A program made the translations under genes and the position numbers. The notes beneath the pieces were generated by a model. The model ran no database searches. It was not told the origin of the DNA and saw only the letters and a program-made list of their open reading frames with translations. From IMG/VR virus record IMGVR_UViG_3300035670_000909, positions 1 to 31,067 of that record: DNA of 31,067 bases. One strand, written 5' to 3'. Source of the DNA: a virus. The first letter of the stretch is position 1. Every line of letters starts with the position of its first letter. This document shows, in pieces, positions 17,801 through 25,440 of this stretch.

Positions 17801-19572
17801 GTTCATTATATTTACCTACAAATACCTCACTACCAAATGTATTTAATGGAGCAGGTGTATTATATATTGGTTCGGATACTACTGGTAGAGCCGGTATAAG
17901 TGGTTCGGTGGATGAATTCAGATTGTGGAAAACTGCATTGAGTGAATCTGCTATAACTTCACATGCATTAAATCCAGATGTTATCTACGGTAATAACATC
18001 TATTCAACTACGGAAGATTTGTTTGTACGGTTAGATTTTGAATATGTGAAAGAAAGAATATCTGACCCATATATTAAAAACGTATCACCTGCTATAATTT
18101 ACACCGACGCAACCGCTAGTAACGGAACTTATTTATATTCAAAAGGATATACTGGATATGCAACTGCTAGTGTTAACACCATAGCAACGGATTATCCATA
18201 TCAATATGAAGTTTACACTAGAATGGTTAGTGCAGAGATGCCTTCTATTGGGTTCGTTGGACAAGATAAAGTTCGATTGGAAGATATTGAATTAGTATCT
18301 CCGTTATCATATCGTCAACGTTCAACTGTTAAATCGTTGGATAGAGCGCCTGCTGATTCGAACAAATTAGGATTGTTTTTTTCTCCAACAAAAGAATTAA
18401 ACCTTGACATATTAAAATCATTGGGGTCAATCAATATAGGTGATTATATTGGTGATTGGCAAGATGAATATGGTACTGATAGATATGCGGATTTGGATGT
18501 ATTACGAAATTATTATTTTCAACGAATAAACCTTAATATTGATGAATATATTAGATTAATAAAATCAATTGATAAGTCTTTATTTGATATGTTATATCAG
18601 GTTATTCCTGAAAGAGCTAATGTAGTTAGTGGTATATTGTTAGAACCTTCTTTATTAGAAAGAAGTAAGATTAAAATAAACAAGCCAACTGCGAATAATA
18701 TTTATCATACCGCTTCAATAAATTTAAACAATAATGCGATAATTGAAGCTTCAATTGATACCATTAATGCAACTGTTGATACAAATGTAAGCAAAGATTT
18801 GGTTGGTACTAATGATACTTATGAAACTTTAATTGTATTAGATGATACATTTGAAATTGAATCTACTACCATATATTATACAAGCAGTATTTCTTTAATC
18901 GATACATCTTTTATAAATGGGGAAGTAAGTACAATTGAGGCGTACATCGATGCTGGTTTATATGAACCTACCATATTAACACAACATCAACAGGAATCAT
19001 CATATCAGTCCGCTGGTAACGATAAAGATTCTCCTTCTGAAAGTGGGTTTGGTATAATGGGAGAAAATGGTGCGGTAGATAGAACCTATTTTGATAATAG
19101 TGGATTTTTAGTACTTTCTGAAAGAATGAATGGTTATATATTAACTATTAAATATACTCGTAAAGTTCCTGATACCGATTTAAATGGTAATACAGTTTAT
19201 GAGAATGTGGCAACTTTTTCTAAAAAATTAGTGTTAGTTGATCCAATTGACCCATTGGCATTGAACGTATTTAAATCTCCTAAACAACACTCATTTTATA
19301 CAAATATCTTAGCCGCGTTGGGTACATACCCATATGATAATGGTGTAGTTACTGCAATTGAAGTATTTAATGGATACACAACTGGACATTATAGATATAC
19401 TAAGGATACCACAAAAGGTATGGAAAATAGTTTTTATAATGGTTCAAAACAAACCTCTCGTACTACATTGGACAACGCACCTGCTGTTGAAGTATTCTCA
19501 ACTAATCCTAACAGATTAAAGGTAACTGATACAGGACGTGGAAGTGGGGAGCCCATCTTGGAAGTTGACTAA
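14869..19572 (+). CDS. Very large tail/baseplate protein with Fn3-like, tail-protein-I-like and LamG-like regions
   Basis: This 1567-residue protein is the largest in the window. Residues about 37-125 are an Fn3-like domain with C71 and C76 in CPIDGC, paralogous to the one at 12815. Beta-rich segments follow to about 620. Residues about 670-820 resemble the P2 gpI/tail-protein-I type core: NHLPEYLKVGEIGQNSEEF, then WDPKSPFNG and EVWRRILNNLPYLLKYKG, TRRAINAILACYGVP. About 845-1030 looks like a LamG/concanavalin-type lectin fold (YVALPWLSGSYNPNSVQIRF, GAGVLYIGSDTTGRAGISGS, VDEFRLWKTALSESAI). The remainder (1030-1567) is beta-rich. By its place after gp6 it may fill the role of gp7, the wedge linker, with added glycan-binding domains. 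The gp7 equivalence is a hypothesis. Confidence 0.7.
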   Translation: MADKIIKYFVNDTLVFDVIAVPFKANSDAAGEDFLPINDVTVTQITENSATINWSTARGTTAIVSFLDNVCPIDGCQITVDEYKAQHSVTVTGLLPNTKYKFFIKGQTKGLVNFQSIETSFNTIRSVVIPTPSIELPKIVNGLASSYTWNIEKDNSFTITFNVNETTDYVKYYYPNQPNSDENYGIRVQVPADNKKVTIKLENPGIVGIYDLTLIPGNNTIKDGEERTVQINVVKEFYYGEPDVTEIFYNKTIKEADLKPLDFYFDFNIRSVNSEGINVYLGNDVATPITVLSTNDNKSSLNLYAKDLYQLYKERFNETQDTYTLTFSFHPFFNGVTGKIFGRLEPITVTVTKTKYILTKNEVLDALSSAFKDLFSGDSTKKDYEDKIIFEDDKYLYYRIKYQNSPFDSFVINNIAEDTITYSLTGSSDPKVVKTEFIVNPITGNTERKQKTPYSTLVLRLLEPLPAEIVENTQVWIAKQIIPTVVEDIVITDDDDNICTPLRPNFSIDVLEDSGYEYLEQIVASGSLTSANIVNKYLGKNEFSLEDLNITYTSGSNVTGSEFIVFKNFVNYSSAKTRIENYQYKLETIEFWENKIFTTTYSASIASTSSFAMATSQSYLDKIQTLKNGFDGFEKTLYDDYSITGSNNTFFEVQSFYAEEYDKYNKNYLVNHLPEYLKVGEIGQNSEEFLVFVQMIGNHFDIIWSYINGINRTKRITHTSENGIADKFLHTMLESMGWDPKSPFNGLQLWKEAFGLNQDGSTPTNSNVLGVNIPSTYTPFEAKNEVWRRILNNLPYLLKYKGTRRAINAILACYGVPASLLTVVEFGGPSPNPENLYKFTYEDRSAALNLSTSEYVALPWLSGSYNPNSVQIRFATDYKPTTASTGSQLLRMIGGGSNYWKINLIPTYTGSYGNVLFEIGNGVTTGSILITGSVLFDDYYKNITLQQETVTSASVDYDRFTLYVKEALDDRIIMNQSGSLYLPTNTSLPNVFNGAGVLYIGSDTTGRAGISGSVDEFRLWKTALSESAITSHALNPDVIYGNNIYSTTEDLFVRLDFEYVKERISDPYIKNVSPAIIYTDATASNGTYLYSKGYTGYATASVNTIATDYPYQYEVYTRMVSAEMPSIGFVGQDKVRLEDIELVSPLSYRQRSTVKSLDRAPADSNKLGLFFSPTKELNLDILKSLGSINIGDYIGDWQDEYGTDRYADLDVLRNYYFQRINLNIDEYIRLIKSIDKSLFDMLYQVIPERANVVSGILLEPSLLERSKIKINKPTANNIYHTASINLNNNAIIEASIDTINATVDTNVSKDLVGTNDTYETLIVLDDTFEIESTTIYYTSSISLIDTSFINGEVSTIEAYIDAGLYEPTILTQHQQESSYQSAGNDKDSPSESGFGIMGENGAVDRTYFDNSGFLVLSERMNGYILTIKYTRKVPDTDLNGNTVYENVATFSKKLVLVDPIDPLALNVFKSPKQHSFYTNILAALGTYPYDNGVVTAIEVFNGYTTGHYRYTKDTTKGMENSFYNGSKQTSRTTLDNAPAVEVFSTNPNRLKVTDTGRGSGEPILEVD

Positions 19573-19611
19573 TGATAAAACGTTATTTTAATTGAAAATT
19601 GAAAACACATA

Positions 19612-19619
19612 TATTTATA
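19612..19619 (+). promoter_or_regulatory. TATTTATA motif, candidate late promoter
   Basis: The octamer lies in the 72-base gap before the gene at 19645 and ends 25 bases before its ATG, the longest spacing of the set. It separates the long baseplate block from the following virion genes. Confidence 0.5.
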
Positions 19620-19644
19620 ATAGAACTTTAAAAAATAATCAAAA

Positions 19645-20259
19645 ATGGCATATTTAGATAATTCGGAAATTATAGTTGACGCTATTCTTACTAAAAAAGG
19701 TAGAGAGAAGCTGGCAGCTGGTCAAGCATTAAACATTACGCAATTTGCGTTGAGTGATGATGAAATTGATTATCAATTATATGATGCAGCACACCCAAAG
19801 GGTTCTGCATATTACGATTCTGCTATAAAAGCAATTCCAATTTTGGAAGCATCACCGGATGAAACTCAAAATTTGAGATATAAGTTGGTTACCTTACCAA
19901 AAGGTACAACGAGAATACCACAAGTATCCTTGGGTATTACTGAAATTAAAACAAATCAATTACAAGGAAAGGTAACATTAACACCTACAACATCACCTTC
20001 TGGAAACTCAACTTCTGGATATACAGCAGTTCTTACAGATAGAAATGCTGGTACTTTAGTTGGATTGGGTATCGCCGCTAGCGGACAACTTTCAGTTAGT
20101 GATAGTTTGTTAGCAACTGCTGATGTGAAGAGAGGATTATCGTTTGAATTTATACCTAATCCTAATTTAACAAACTCAATTGTTACTACTATAACTGTTT
20201 ATGGTAATGAGACGGGTGGTTCGGTTACTATACCTGTAACTATAAATTATGTAGAATAA
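19645..20259 (+). CDS. Virion structural protein, 204 aa
   Basis: The N-terminal region is distinctive: MAYLDNSEIIVDAILTKKG, then REKLAAGQALNITQFALSDD and EIDYQLYDAAHPKG. I recall this style of N terminus from structural proteins of T4-like phages of marine and Bacteroidetes hosts, but cannot name a function. The second half is beta-rich with S/T/G-rich turns, from about 85 on (QGKVTLTPTT, SIVTTITVYGNETGG, SVTIPVTINYVE). It starts a new transcription unit after a TATTTATA motif and precedes the first member of the shared C-terminal domain family. Confidence 0.72.
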   Translation: MAYLDNSEIIVDAILTKKGREKLAAGQALNITQFALSDDEIDYQLYDAAHPKGSAYYDSAIKAIPILEASPDETQNLRYKLVTLPKGTTRIPQVSLGITEIKTNQLQGKVTLTPTTSPSGNSTSGYTAVLTDRNAGTLVGLGIAASGQLSVSDSLLATADVKRGLSFEFIPNPNLTNSIVTTITVYGNETGGSVTIPVTINYVE

Positions 20260-20283
20260 TTAAAAATTAATTAATATAAGAAC

Positions 20284-21525
20284 ATGGCAACAATAACTGG
20301 ACAAGCAGGAGCACAACTTACACAAGATTTAGCAGCGTATTTAACAAACAATGCTAATTCATTGGATACAACTGCTATTGCGAATATTATAAATCAAGCT
20401 CTCCCTCCAAATGAAAAATTGGGAAGTATTAGTGGTGGAGTTGTATCACTTGGTATCTATAAAAGATTTGGTGAATTTGATGTAGTAGACAACAAAGTAG
20501 AAGTTGTTACGGAAGGATTGTGGAGTGATGGTTCAGGAAGTTTAACAACTTTCTTTACCGGATCTGTAGCAAGTATTTCCGGACATAGTGGTTCTAATGC
20601 ATCGTTGTATTACCTAAACGTATATCGCGCGGCTAACGCAACGGGATCTGGAGATCCAGTTGAATTTGCAGTTGCATACGGACATAAAGCAGGAAGCGGA
20701 TCAGTGCAGTTAGCTACTTCTGATGCTGCATTGTTACCAACAAAAGCAACGTATTCACAATACAGAATATTATTGAATAATAATTTTGAAGGAGAAGCAG
20801 ATGAATACTTTACATTCTACACTGGATCAACAGAAGATGGATATGACTCAGACGATATATATGTAATAAACTTATCTAGAGCAAGATACAGACAACAAGC
20901 TGATGCGGGTAACTTAACAATATTATTATCAGGATCAAATGGCAAGTTTTCATTTATTGATGATAGTGGAAAGAAATTTTCTGATAAAGAAGGTAAAGCT
21001 GGATCAGTATTTAATATAGTATCCGGCTCAGTAAATTTAGGTACAGAAGCAGCCGCTACTATTGTATCATATACCGCCTCAAACGGAAGAGGATATGGTA
21101 AATTCTATCCTAAATCTGGTATAATTATATTGAACCCAAGTGCACTAGGTGCAACTGTTGGATCAAGTATTACACCTGTAACAACCGCAACTCCAACCGC
21201 TGAAACATACAATCATATTAGATTGTTTAATGCATTAAAACTAGGAGCAGATTTTGAATTGAGAAGAACAGAAATGGTTAACACACAACATTTCTTTGTA
21301 AGAGCAACTAATAGAGAGTTTAACTTTTCTAATAACCCAACATTTGTATCTGGATCAGATGGTTCATTTAGAGAACCTACATTTGAAGAAGATCCAAAAA
21401 CTTATATAACAACTGTTGGATTATATAATGATGCAAATGAATTATTGGCTGTGGCAAAAACTTCACAACCAATTGCAAAATCCTTCGACAAGGAAGTACT
21501 AATAAAAGTTAAACTTGATTTTTAA
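20284..21525 (+). CDS. Virion structural protein with the shared C-terminal domain, 413 aa
   Basis: This protein is glycine- and serine-rich with many SGS/TGS turns (TTFFTGSVASISGHSGSN), consistent with a beta-rich virion protein. The C-terminal portion (about 335-413) has REFNFSNNPTFVSGSDG, then YITTVGLYNDANELLAVAK and a beta ending VLIKVKLDF. The same order, FN-x-S-x-NPT followed by YIT-x-IGLYD-x-x-x-x-LVAVAK and a final strand, closes the next two genes. A shared C-terminal assembly or attachment domain is implied. It is followed by the strongest GC-rich terminator in the window. Confidence 0.75.
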   Translation: MATITGQAGAQLTQDLAAYLTNNANSLDTTAIANIINQALPPNEKLGSISGGVVSLGIYKRFGEFDVVDNKVEVVTEGLWSDGSGSLTTFFTGSVASISGHSGSNASLYYLNVYRAANATGSGDPVEFAVAYGHKAGSGSVQLATSDAALLPTKATYSQYRILLNNNFEGEADEYFTFYTGSTEDGYDSDDIYVINLSRARYRQQADAGNLTILLSGSNGKFSFIDDSGKKFSDKEGKAGSVFNIVSGSVNLGTEAAATIVSYTASNGRGYGKFYPKSGIIILNPSALGATVGSSITPVTTATPTAETYNHIRLFNALKLGADFELRRTEMVNTQHFFVRATNREFNFSNNPTFVSGSDGSFREPTFEEDPKTYITTVGLYNDANELLAVAKTSQPIAKSFDKEVLIKVKLDF

Positions 21526-21569
21526 GCTTTAAATTTTAACACTTAAACGTAAGGTTAAAACTTAAACCG

Positions 21570-21596
21570 ACCCCGCCCCGTAAGGCGGGGTTTTTT
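21570..21596 (+). terminator. GC-rich Rho-independent terminator
   Basis: The stem CCCCGCC pairs with GGCGGGG around the loop CCGTAA, with one more A-T pair at the base, and is followed by TTTTTT. It stands out as a GC-rich island in AT-rich sequence and lies 10 bases before the next TATTTATA motif. Confidence 0.92.
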
Positions 21597-21605
21597 ATTA
21601 AAGAA

Positions 21606-21613
21606 TATTTATA
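21606..21613 (+). promoter_or_regulatory. TATTTATA motif, candidate late promoter with minimal leader
   Basis: The octamer ends 5 bases before the ATG at 21619, directly after a strong terminator. A new promoter is required here to express the following genes, which makes this one of the better supported sites. Confidence 0.55.
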
Positions 21614-21618
21614 GGTGT

Positions 21619-23064
21619 ATGTTCAAAGCAATCCCATCTTCTGATATATCGATTAGACCGTTTAAAGCGTATAAAAACTATACGTTTGATGAATCTACTT
21701 TACCAATACATCCTGTAAGAAATTTAACTGGTTCATATGATAGTAACATATCTAATGTGTTGAATATAAATGGTATAGATGTGAGTGAGTTCACATTGAA
21801 CAAATCTATACGTTCATTATATTACAACCGTTCTCCTAAAGAAATAGGAGTAGTTGTCAATTGGGATGTTAGAAAACATGCTTCTAAAAAGATATATAAA
21901 TATGAGGTTCATATTAATGGAAAGGGTGGTAGTACAATTTATAATTATTATTTTGATTCATATGCAAATGAATGGGTAGATGAATTTTCTCAATTTTTAA
22001 ATGAAAATGGATACTATGTAAATAGTAATGGGTTAATATTGGTTAGAAATTTTTCGGATATAACCACTCTATTAGGAGAAATGAAAAATGTTGGTTCTAC
22101 ACAAGAACGGTTTATAGGTGATAGATTTTTAATGTGGAGTATTCCTAGAAACTATATAGGAGAACGAATTAAACCAACATCATTTATTATTTCTGATTAT
22201 GGATATACTAAAAAATCCATGTCTAACAAAGACAAAAGTCTTAAAATTGTCGATGATGGGCATGGTAATCTAATAGAAAGTGAAAGAGAATATTTGGGTA
22301 TAGTTGGTGTAGATTTTAATGAAGATACTAATTATTGTTTAATAAAATCAAATGATGGTGAACTATATAATACAACTGTAATAAATTTTGATTTCGGAGA
22401 AGAAACTGCTGGGATAGAAGAAATAAATTTAACATATGAAACTTATAATGATATACAAATAGATGTTGATCAATTTGATGCTCGTAGTGAATACGCCATA
22501 TCTATTTCAAATATGATTTTACCATATCATATACACAATTCGCCAAAAGTTTTGGGAAATATATTTTATTCAAATGGTATAATAACATTGACACATGCCG
22601 TTTCTATAAATGAAGATTGTGGGTGTGGTGATGACAATGCGTTTTTTGGTGGGGAAGGATATGTTATTAATTATAAATCAACGAAAACTATATATGAAAA
22701 TGAAATATTTTTGAATATTCTACCAACCGATTTTAATGTATCAACGAATCCAACTGCAACGACTTGGAATGAGGGAGCATATTATGTTAATAGATATATT
22801 GATATTGATTCTACGGATGGTAGTGATATATTAGATTTAGATTTTAGAATTGTTTCATCATACGATGGTGTTACAAAAATGGGATTTGGTGAATATGAGA
22901 ATAGAACAGAATCCGACCCAACTGGTAGTTACCTAGCTCCATATATAACTTCAATTGGATTGTATGATGATGAATATAATTTAGTAGCCGTAGCAAAAGT
23001 TCCAGCAAAACAAAAAAAGTTACCAGATTACCCTATAAACTTTATAGTTAGGTTTGATACCTAA
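21619..23064 (+). CDS. Virion structural protein, paralogue with an extra central segment, 481 aa
   Basis: This 481-residue protein and the next gene product are paralogues along most of their lengths. Both begin MFK-x-I-x-x-SDISIRPFK-x-YK, contain ERFIGDRF or ERYIGDRF, share the segment KSTKTIYENE, and end with DPTGSYLAPYIT, IGLYD, LVAVAKVP and PINFIVRFDT. This copy has about 85 extra residues after DDGHGNL (coding near 22250-22545), and a cysteine pair CGCGD at C334 and C336 that the shorter copy lacks. The proteins are probably fibre or baseplate decoration components. The ATG follows a TATTTATA motif by 5 bases. Confidence 0.75.
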   Translation: MFKAIPSSDISIRPFKAYKNYTFDESTLPIHPVRNLTGSYDSNISNVLNINGIDVSEFTLNKSIRSLYYNRSPKEIGVVVNWDVRKHASKKIYKYEVHINGKGGSTIYNYYFDSYANEWVDEFSQFLNENGYYVNSNGLILVRNFSDITTLLGEMKNVGSTQERFIGDRFLMWSIPRNYIGERIKPTSFIISDYGYTKKSMSNKDKSLKIVDDGHGNLIESEREYLGIVGVDFNEDTNYCLIKSNDGELYNTTVINFDFGEETAGIEEINLTYETYNDIQIDVDQFDARSEYAISISNMILPYHIHNSPKVLGNIFYSNGIITLTHAVSINEDCGCGDDNAFFGGEGYVINYKSTKTIYENEIFLNILPTDFNVSTNPTATTWNEGAYYVNRYIDIDSTDGSDILDLDFRIVSSYDGVTKMGFGEYENRTESDPTGSYLAPYITSIGLYDDEYNLVAVAKVPAKQKKLPDYPINFIVRFDT

Positions 23065-23079
23065 TATCAACAATTAGAA

Positions 23080-23087
23080 TATATATA
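23080..23087 (+). promoter_or_regulatory. Variant promoter-like motif TATATATA
   Basis: The sequence GAATATATATATCTGTATG here lines up base for base with GAATATTTATAGGTGTATG before the paralogue at 21619. The match suggests the regulatory region was copied with the gene. The octamer ends 5 bases before the ATG at 23093. Confidence 0.4.
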
Positions 23088-23092
23088 TCTGT

Positions 23093-24277
23093 ATGTTTAA
23101 GCCTATTCGTAAATCAGACATTAGTATCAGACCTTTCAAGGTTTATAAATCTTGGGAATTTGATTCTGGATCTATTTCTATTAATGTTATAAGAAATTTA
23201 AGTGGTAGTTTCGAAAATTTTGAAACAACATTTGTTACAGGTAGTAACTATTCTTTCAATGAATATGCATTAAATAAATCCATACGATCACTATATTACA
23301 GAAATGTTCCTAGATTAATTGGTAGTGTTACCAACTGGGATTATTATAAGCATTCTGCAAAAAAACAATATTCGTATTTGGTGACGAGTAGTAACGGATT
23401 GGTAGAATATAAATATTATTACGATAACTCATCTAAATCGTATATCAATGATTTTCAAACTTTTTTGGATACGAATAAATATACTGTCAATTCATCCGGA
23501 GAAATTATTGCTGGATCATATATGGATGTTACCAAAATATATGGGATGGTAAAAAACTTTGGTTCAACTGAGGAACGCTATATTGGTGATAGATTTTTTT
23601 TATTAGGCGTACCACAAAAATATATTGGTGAAGGTATTAAACCCGGATCAGTAATACTTACTGACTATTTTACAACATCTAGTTTTATTGATGATGGGTA
23701 TGGTAACATGGTAAATTCCGTTGATACATCTTCCATAGTTGGAAATGTATTTTATGGACATGGAATTGTTACTATAACAAAGAATACAGAATTGCCTTCT
23801 GATGTATATTATAATTTAGGAACTAAGAACTTTTCGTTGCAGATCAAATCAACTAAAACGATATATGAGAATGAAGTATTCATTCAAGTATCTCCATCCG
23901 AATTTAATATATCAACAAATCCAACTTCAATTACATATTATAATGGATACTCATACGTAAATAGTTTAATACAAGTTGATGCAAGTGGATCAGGAAATCA
24001 AAGTAAAACACTTGATTTCAGATATCGTTCATCTCATTTGTTTACATATCCTACTGTATACGGACCGGCTGGAACAGCAGTAACTAGATCTATTGGATTT
24101 AGTGATTATGAATATAGTTCATCAATTGACCCAACTGGCAGTTATCTGGCACCGTACATTACCACTATTGGGTTATATGATACCGAATATAATTTGGTTG
24201 CAGTTGCTAAAGTTCCAATGAAACCTAAGAGTATTCCCGATTACCCTATAAATTTTATAGTTAGATTTGATACTTAA
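23093..24277 (+). CDS. Virion structural protein, shorter paralogue of the 21619 product, 394 aa
   Basis: This protein starts MFKPIRKSDISIRPFKVYKS and shares with its neighbour ALNKSIRSLYYRNVP, STEERYIGDRFFLLGVPQKY, KSTKTIYENEVF and FNISTNPT. It ends with DPTGSYLAPYITTIGLYD, then LVAVAKVP and PINFIVRFDT. It lacks the roughly 85-residue central segment and the CGCGD motif of the longer copy and instead runs from DDGYGNM straight into VGNVFYGHGIVTIT. The two genes lie head to tail 28 bases apart, which points to tandem duplication followed by divergence. A likely role is a variable virion surface protein. Confidence 0.75.
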   Translation: MFKPIRKSDISIRPFKVYKSWEFDSGSISINVIRNLSGSFENFETTFVTGSNYSFNEYALNKSIRSLYYRNVPRLIGSVTNWDYYKHSAKKQYSYLVTSSNGLVEYKYYYDNSSKSYINDFQTFLDTNKYTVNSSGEIIAGSYMDVTKIYGMVKNFGSTEERYIGDRFFLLGVPQKYIGEGIKPGSVILTDYFTTSSFIDDGYGNMVNSVDTSSIVGNVFYGHGIVTITKNTELPSDVYYNLGTKNFSLQIKSTKTIYENEVFIQVSPSEFNISTNPTSITYYNGYSYVNSLIQVDASGSGNQSKTLDFRYRSSHLFTYPTVYGPAGTAVTRSIGFSDYEYSSSIDPTGSYLAPYITTIGLYDTEYNLVAVAKVPMKPKSIPDYPINFIVRFDT

Positions 24278-24291
24278 ACGGAAAAGTTTTA

Positions 24292-24299
24292 TATTTATT
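24292..24299 (+). promoter_or_regulatory. Near-consensus motif TATTTATT
   Basis: One base differs from the TATTTATA octamer. It lies 16 bases before the ATG at 24316, in the 38-base gap after the paralogue pair. Because this exact variant also occurs inside genes it is weaker than the perfect sites. Confidence 0.3.
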
Positions 24300-24315
24300 A
24301 GTAAATAGTAATAAT

Positions 24316-24645
24316 ATGTCAAAAATATTGGAAATGTACCAAAAATGGAGCAGATTAGATAAAGATAATAATCTTGTTGCGATTACCAGACCAGGTAGAT
24401 ATATAACTGGAACAGAGAATACCGCAAACGGTCAGTCTGTTAACTTTTTAACTACACGAGGTTCGCTATTAGGTGGAGATTATGTTAAAGGATTTATACC
24501 TAGCAGAAAAAAATATGAGTCTGATTATCCACTAACAAATGATGAAGTTTTGGAAAAAGCTAGAATTAGAGAAACTGGTGGAACTCATTCAGTGACACGT
24601 TTAACAAAAGACTTATCATATAGTTTTTTATTTAAACGCGAATAA
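24316..24645 (+). CDS. Unrecognised small protein, 109 aa
   Basis: The protein begins MSKILEMYQKWSRLDKDNNL, is rich in charged residues, and contains RPGRYITGTENTANGQSVNF and LTTRGSLLGGDYVKGFIPSR. It ends with a short hydrophobic-basic tail (YSFLFKRE). No membrane span or cysteine is present. It lies between structural genes and the GIY-YIG-like gene. A virion or assembly role is possible, but the family is not recognised. Confidence 0.65.
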   Translation: MSKILEMYQKWSRLDKDNNLVAITRPGRYITGTENTANGQSVNFLTTRGSLLGGDYVKGFIPSRKKYESDYPLTNDEVLEKARIRETGGTHSVTRLTKDLSYSFLFKRE

Positions 24646-24666
24646 TTTTTTAATAAAAGGTTACAT

Positions 24667-25080
24667 ATGTGGTTATATAAGGAAAGCATCATTGATGATA
24701 TACAACAATTTCCAGAAGGTATATTTGGGTTTGTGTATAGAATTCATCACCTACCAACTAATAAATTTTATATTGGTAGAAAACAGTTAATATCGAATAA
24801 AACATTACCACCACTTAAGGGTAAAAAACGAAAACGTAAGACTCAAAAGGAGAGTAATTGGAAAACATATTACAGTTCACATCCAGAAATTAATAATATA
24901 GTTGCAGAAGGTAGGGAGGATGAATTTGTTAGAGAAATTTTAGAATTTGCATTTTCTCCGAAACATTTGACATATTTGGAAACGAGATATTTATTCTCAG
25001 AAAGAGTATTGGAAAACAGTGATAAATATTGGAATGACAATATACTTGGCAAATTCTTTAGAAAAGATGTTTTAAAATAA
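24667..25080 (+). CDS. GIY-YIG nuclease-like protein
   Basis: This 137-residue protein shows the two tyrosine blocks of GIY-YIG nucleases, GFVYRIHH (21-28) and FYIGRKQL (34-41), followed by a very basic loop KGKKRKRK, then the segment KESNWKTYYSS, and YLETRYLF (103-110) with the likely catalytic glutamate E105. These enzymes cut DNA with one metal ion; phage relatives include Seg-type free-standing homing endonucleases, while others act as ordinary phage genes. The first tyrosine block reads FVY, not GIY, a common substitution. No intron or recognition site can be identified. The placement among virion genes is typical of a mobile endonuclease, but a fixed phage function is equally possible. 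Confidence 0.65.
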   Translation: MWLYKESIIDDIQQFPEGIFGFVYRIHHLPTNKFYIGRKQLISNKTLPPLKGKKRKRKTQKESNWKTYYSSHPEINNIVAEGREDEFVREILEFAFSPKHLTYLETRYLFSERVLENSDKYWNDNILGKFFRKDVLK

Positions 25081-25085
25081 TAATT

Positions 25086-25406
25086 ATGGTAGAAACTAAT
25101 AACGAAACACCTGCTAATGTTAATGATGTAAAGTTATTATGCTTTTATTCAAATACAAATTTTTATAGTCTTACTATAAAGAATAGATTAGAGGAAATAC
25201 AAGAACTTAATGGTGGTGAAGGATTTTTTGTTTTTTATGAGGCCATTAAAAACGTTGAAATGTTTGAGAAACATAAAGTATCTTCCGTTCCAACTGTTGT
25301 AATTTTAAGAAATGATACTGAATATGCTAGAATGATGTATTCAATCAATCCTGTTAAGTGTGCTAAATTATTCGTACACGCGTTTAAAGATACATCGGTT
25401 TTGTAA
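25086..25406 (+). CDS. Thioredoxin-fold protein without CXXC
   Basis: This 106-residue protein has the thioredoxin order: a strand VKLLCFYSN (15-23), a helix (25-41), a second strand GFFVFYE, a helix ending FEKHKVSS, then SVPTVVILRN (67-76) with the cis-proline P69, and a final strand and helix. The usual W-C-x-x-C active site is replaced by YSNTNFYS, and the only nearby cysteine is C19 before the site. It cannot do ordinary dithiol exchange. A structural or binding role in assembly is more likely, since T7 and T4-like phages recruit thioredoxins. The gene follows the nuclease-like gene by 5 bases. Confidence 0.6.
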   Translation: MVETNNETPANVNDVKLLCFYSNTNFYSLTIKNRLEEIQELNGGEGFFVFYEAIKNVEMFEKHKVSSVPTVVILRNDTEYARMMYSINPVKCAKLFVHAFKDTSVL

Positions 25407-25415
25407 AAAAATCAA

Positions 25416-25423
25416 TATTTATA
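25416..25423 (+). promoter_or_regulatory. TATTTATA motif, candidate late promoter
   Basis: The octamer is followed by TAATATA and lies 17 bases before the ATG at 25441. The extended match to the site at 2283 (TATTTATATAATA) is 13 bases long. Confidence 0.5.
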
Positions 25424-25440
25424 TAATATAAAGTAGAAAT

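Noticed and set aside
18130-18137. An exact TATTTATA inside the 1567-residue gene
   Set aside because: It encodes part of a Tyr-Leu-Tyr stretch with no nearby start; expected by chance in AT-rich DNA.
24278-24300. Possible hairpin AAAC/GTTT after the 23093 gene
   Set aside because: Only four pairs and no convincing T run; too weak to call a terminator.
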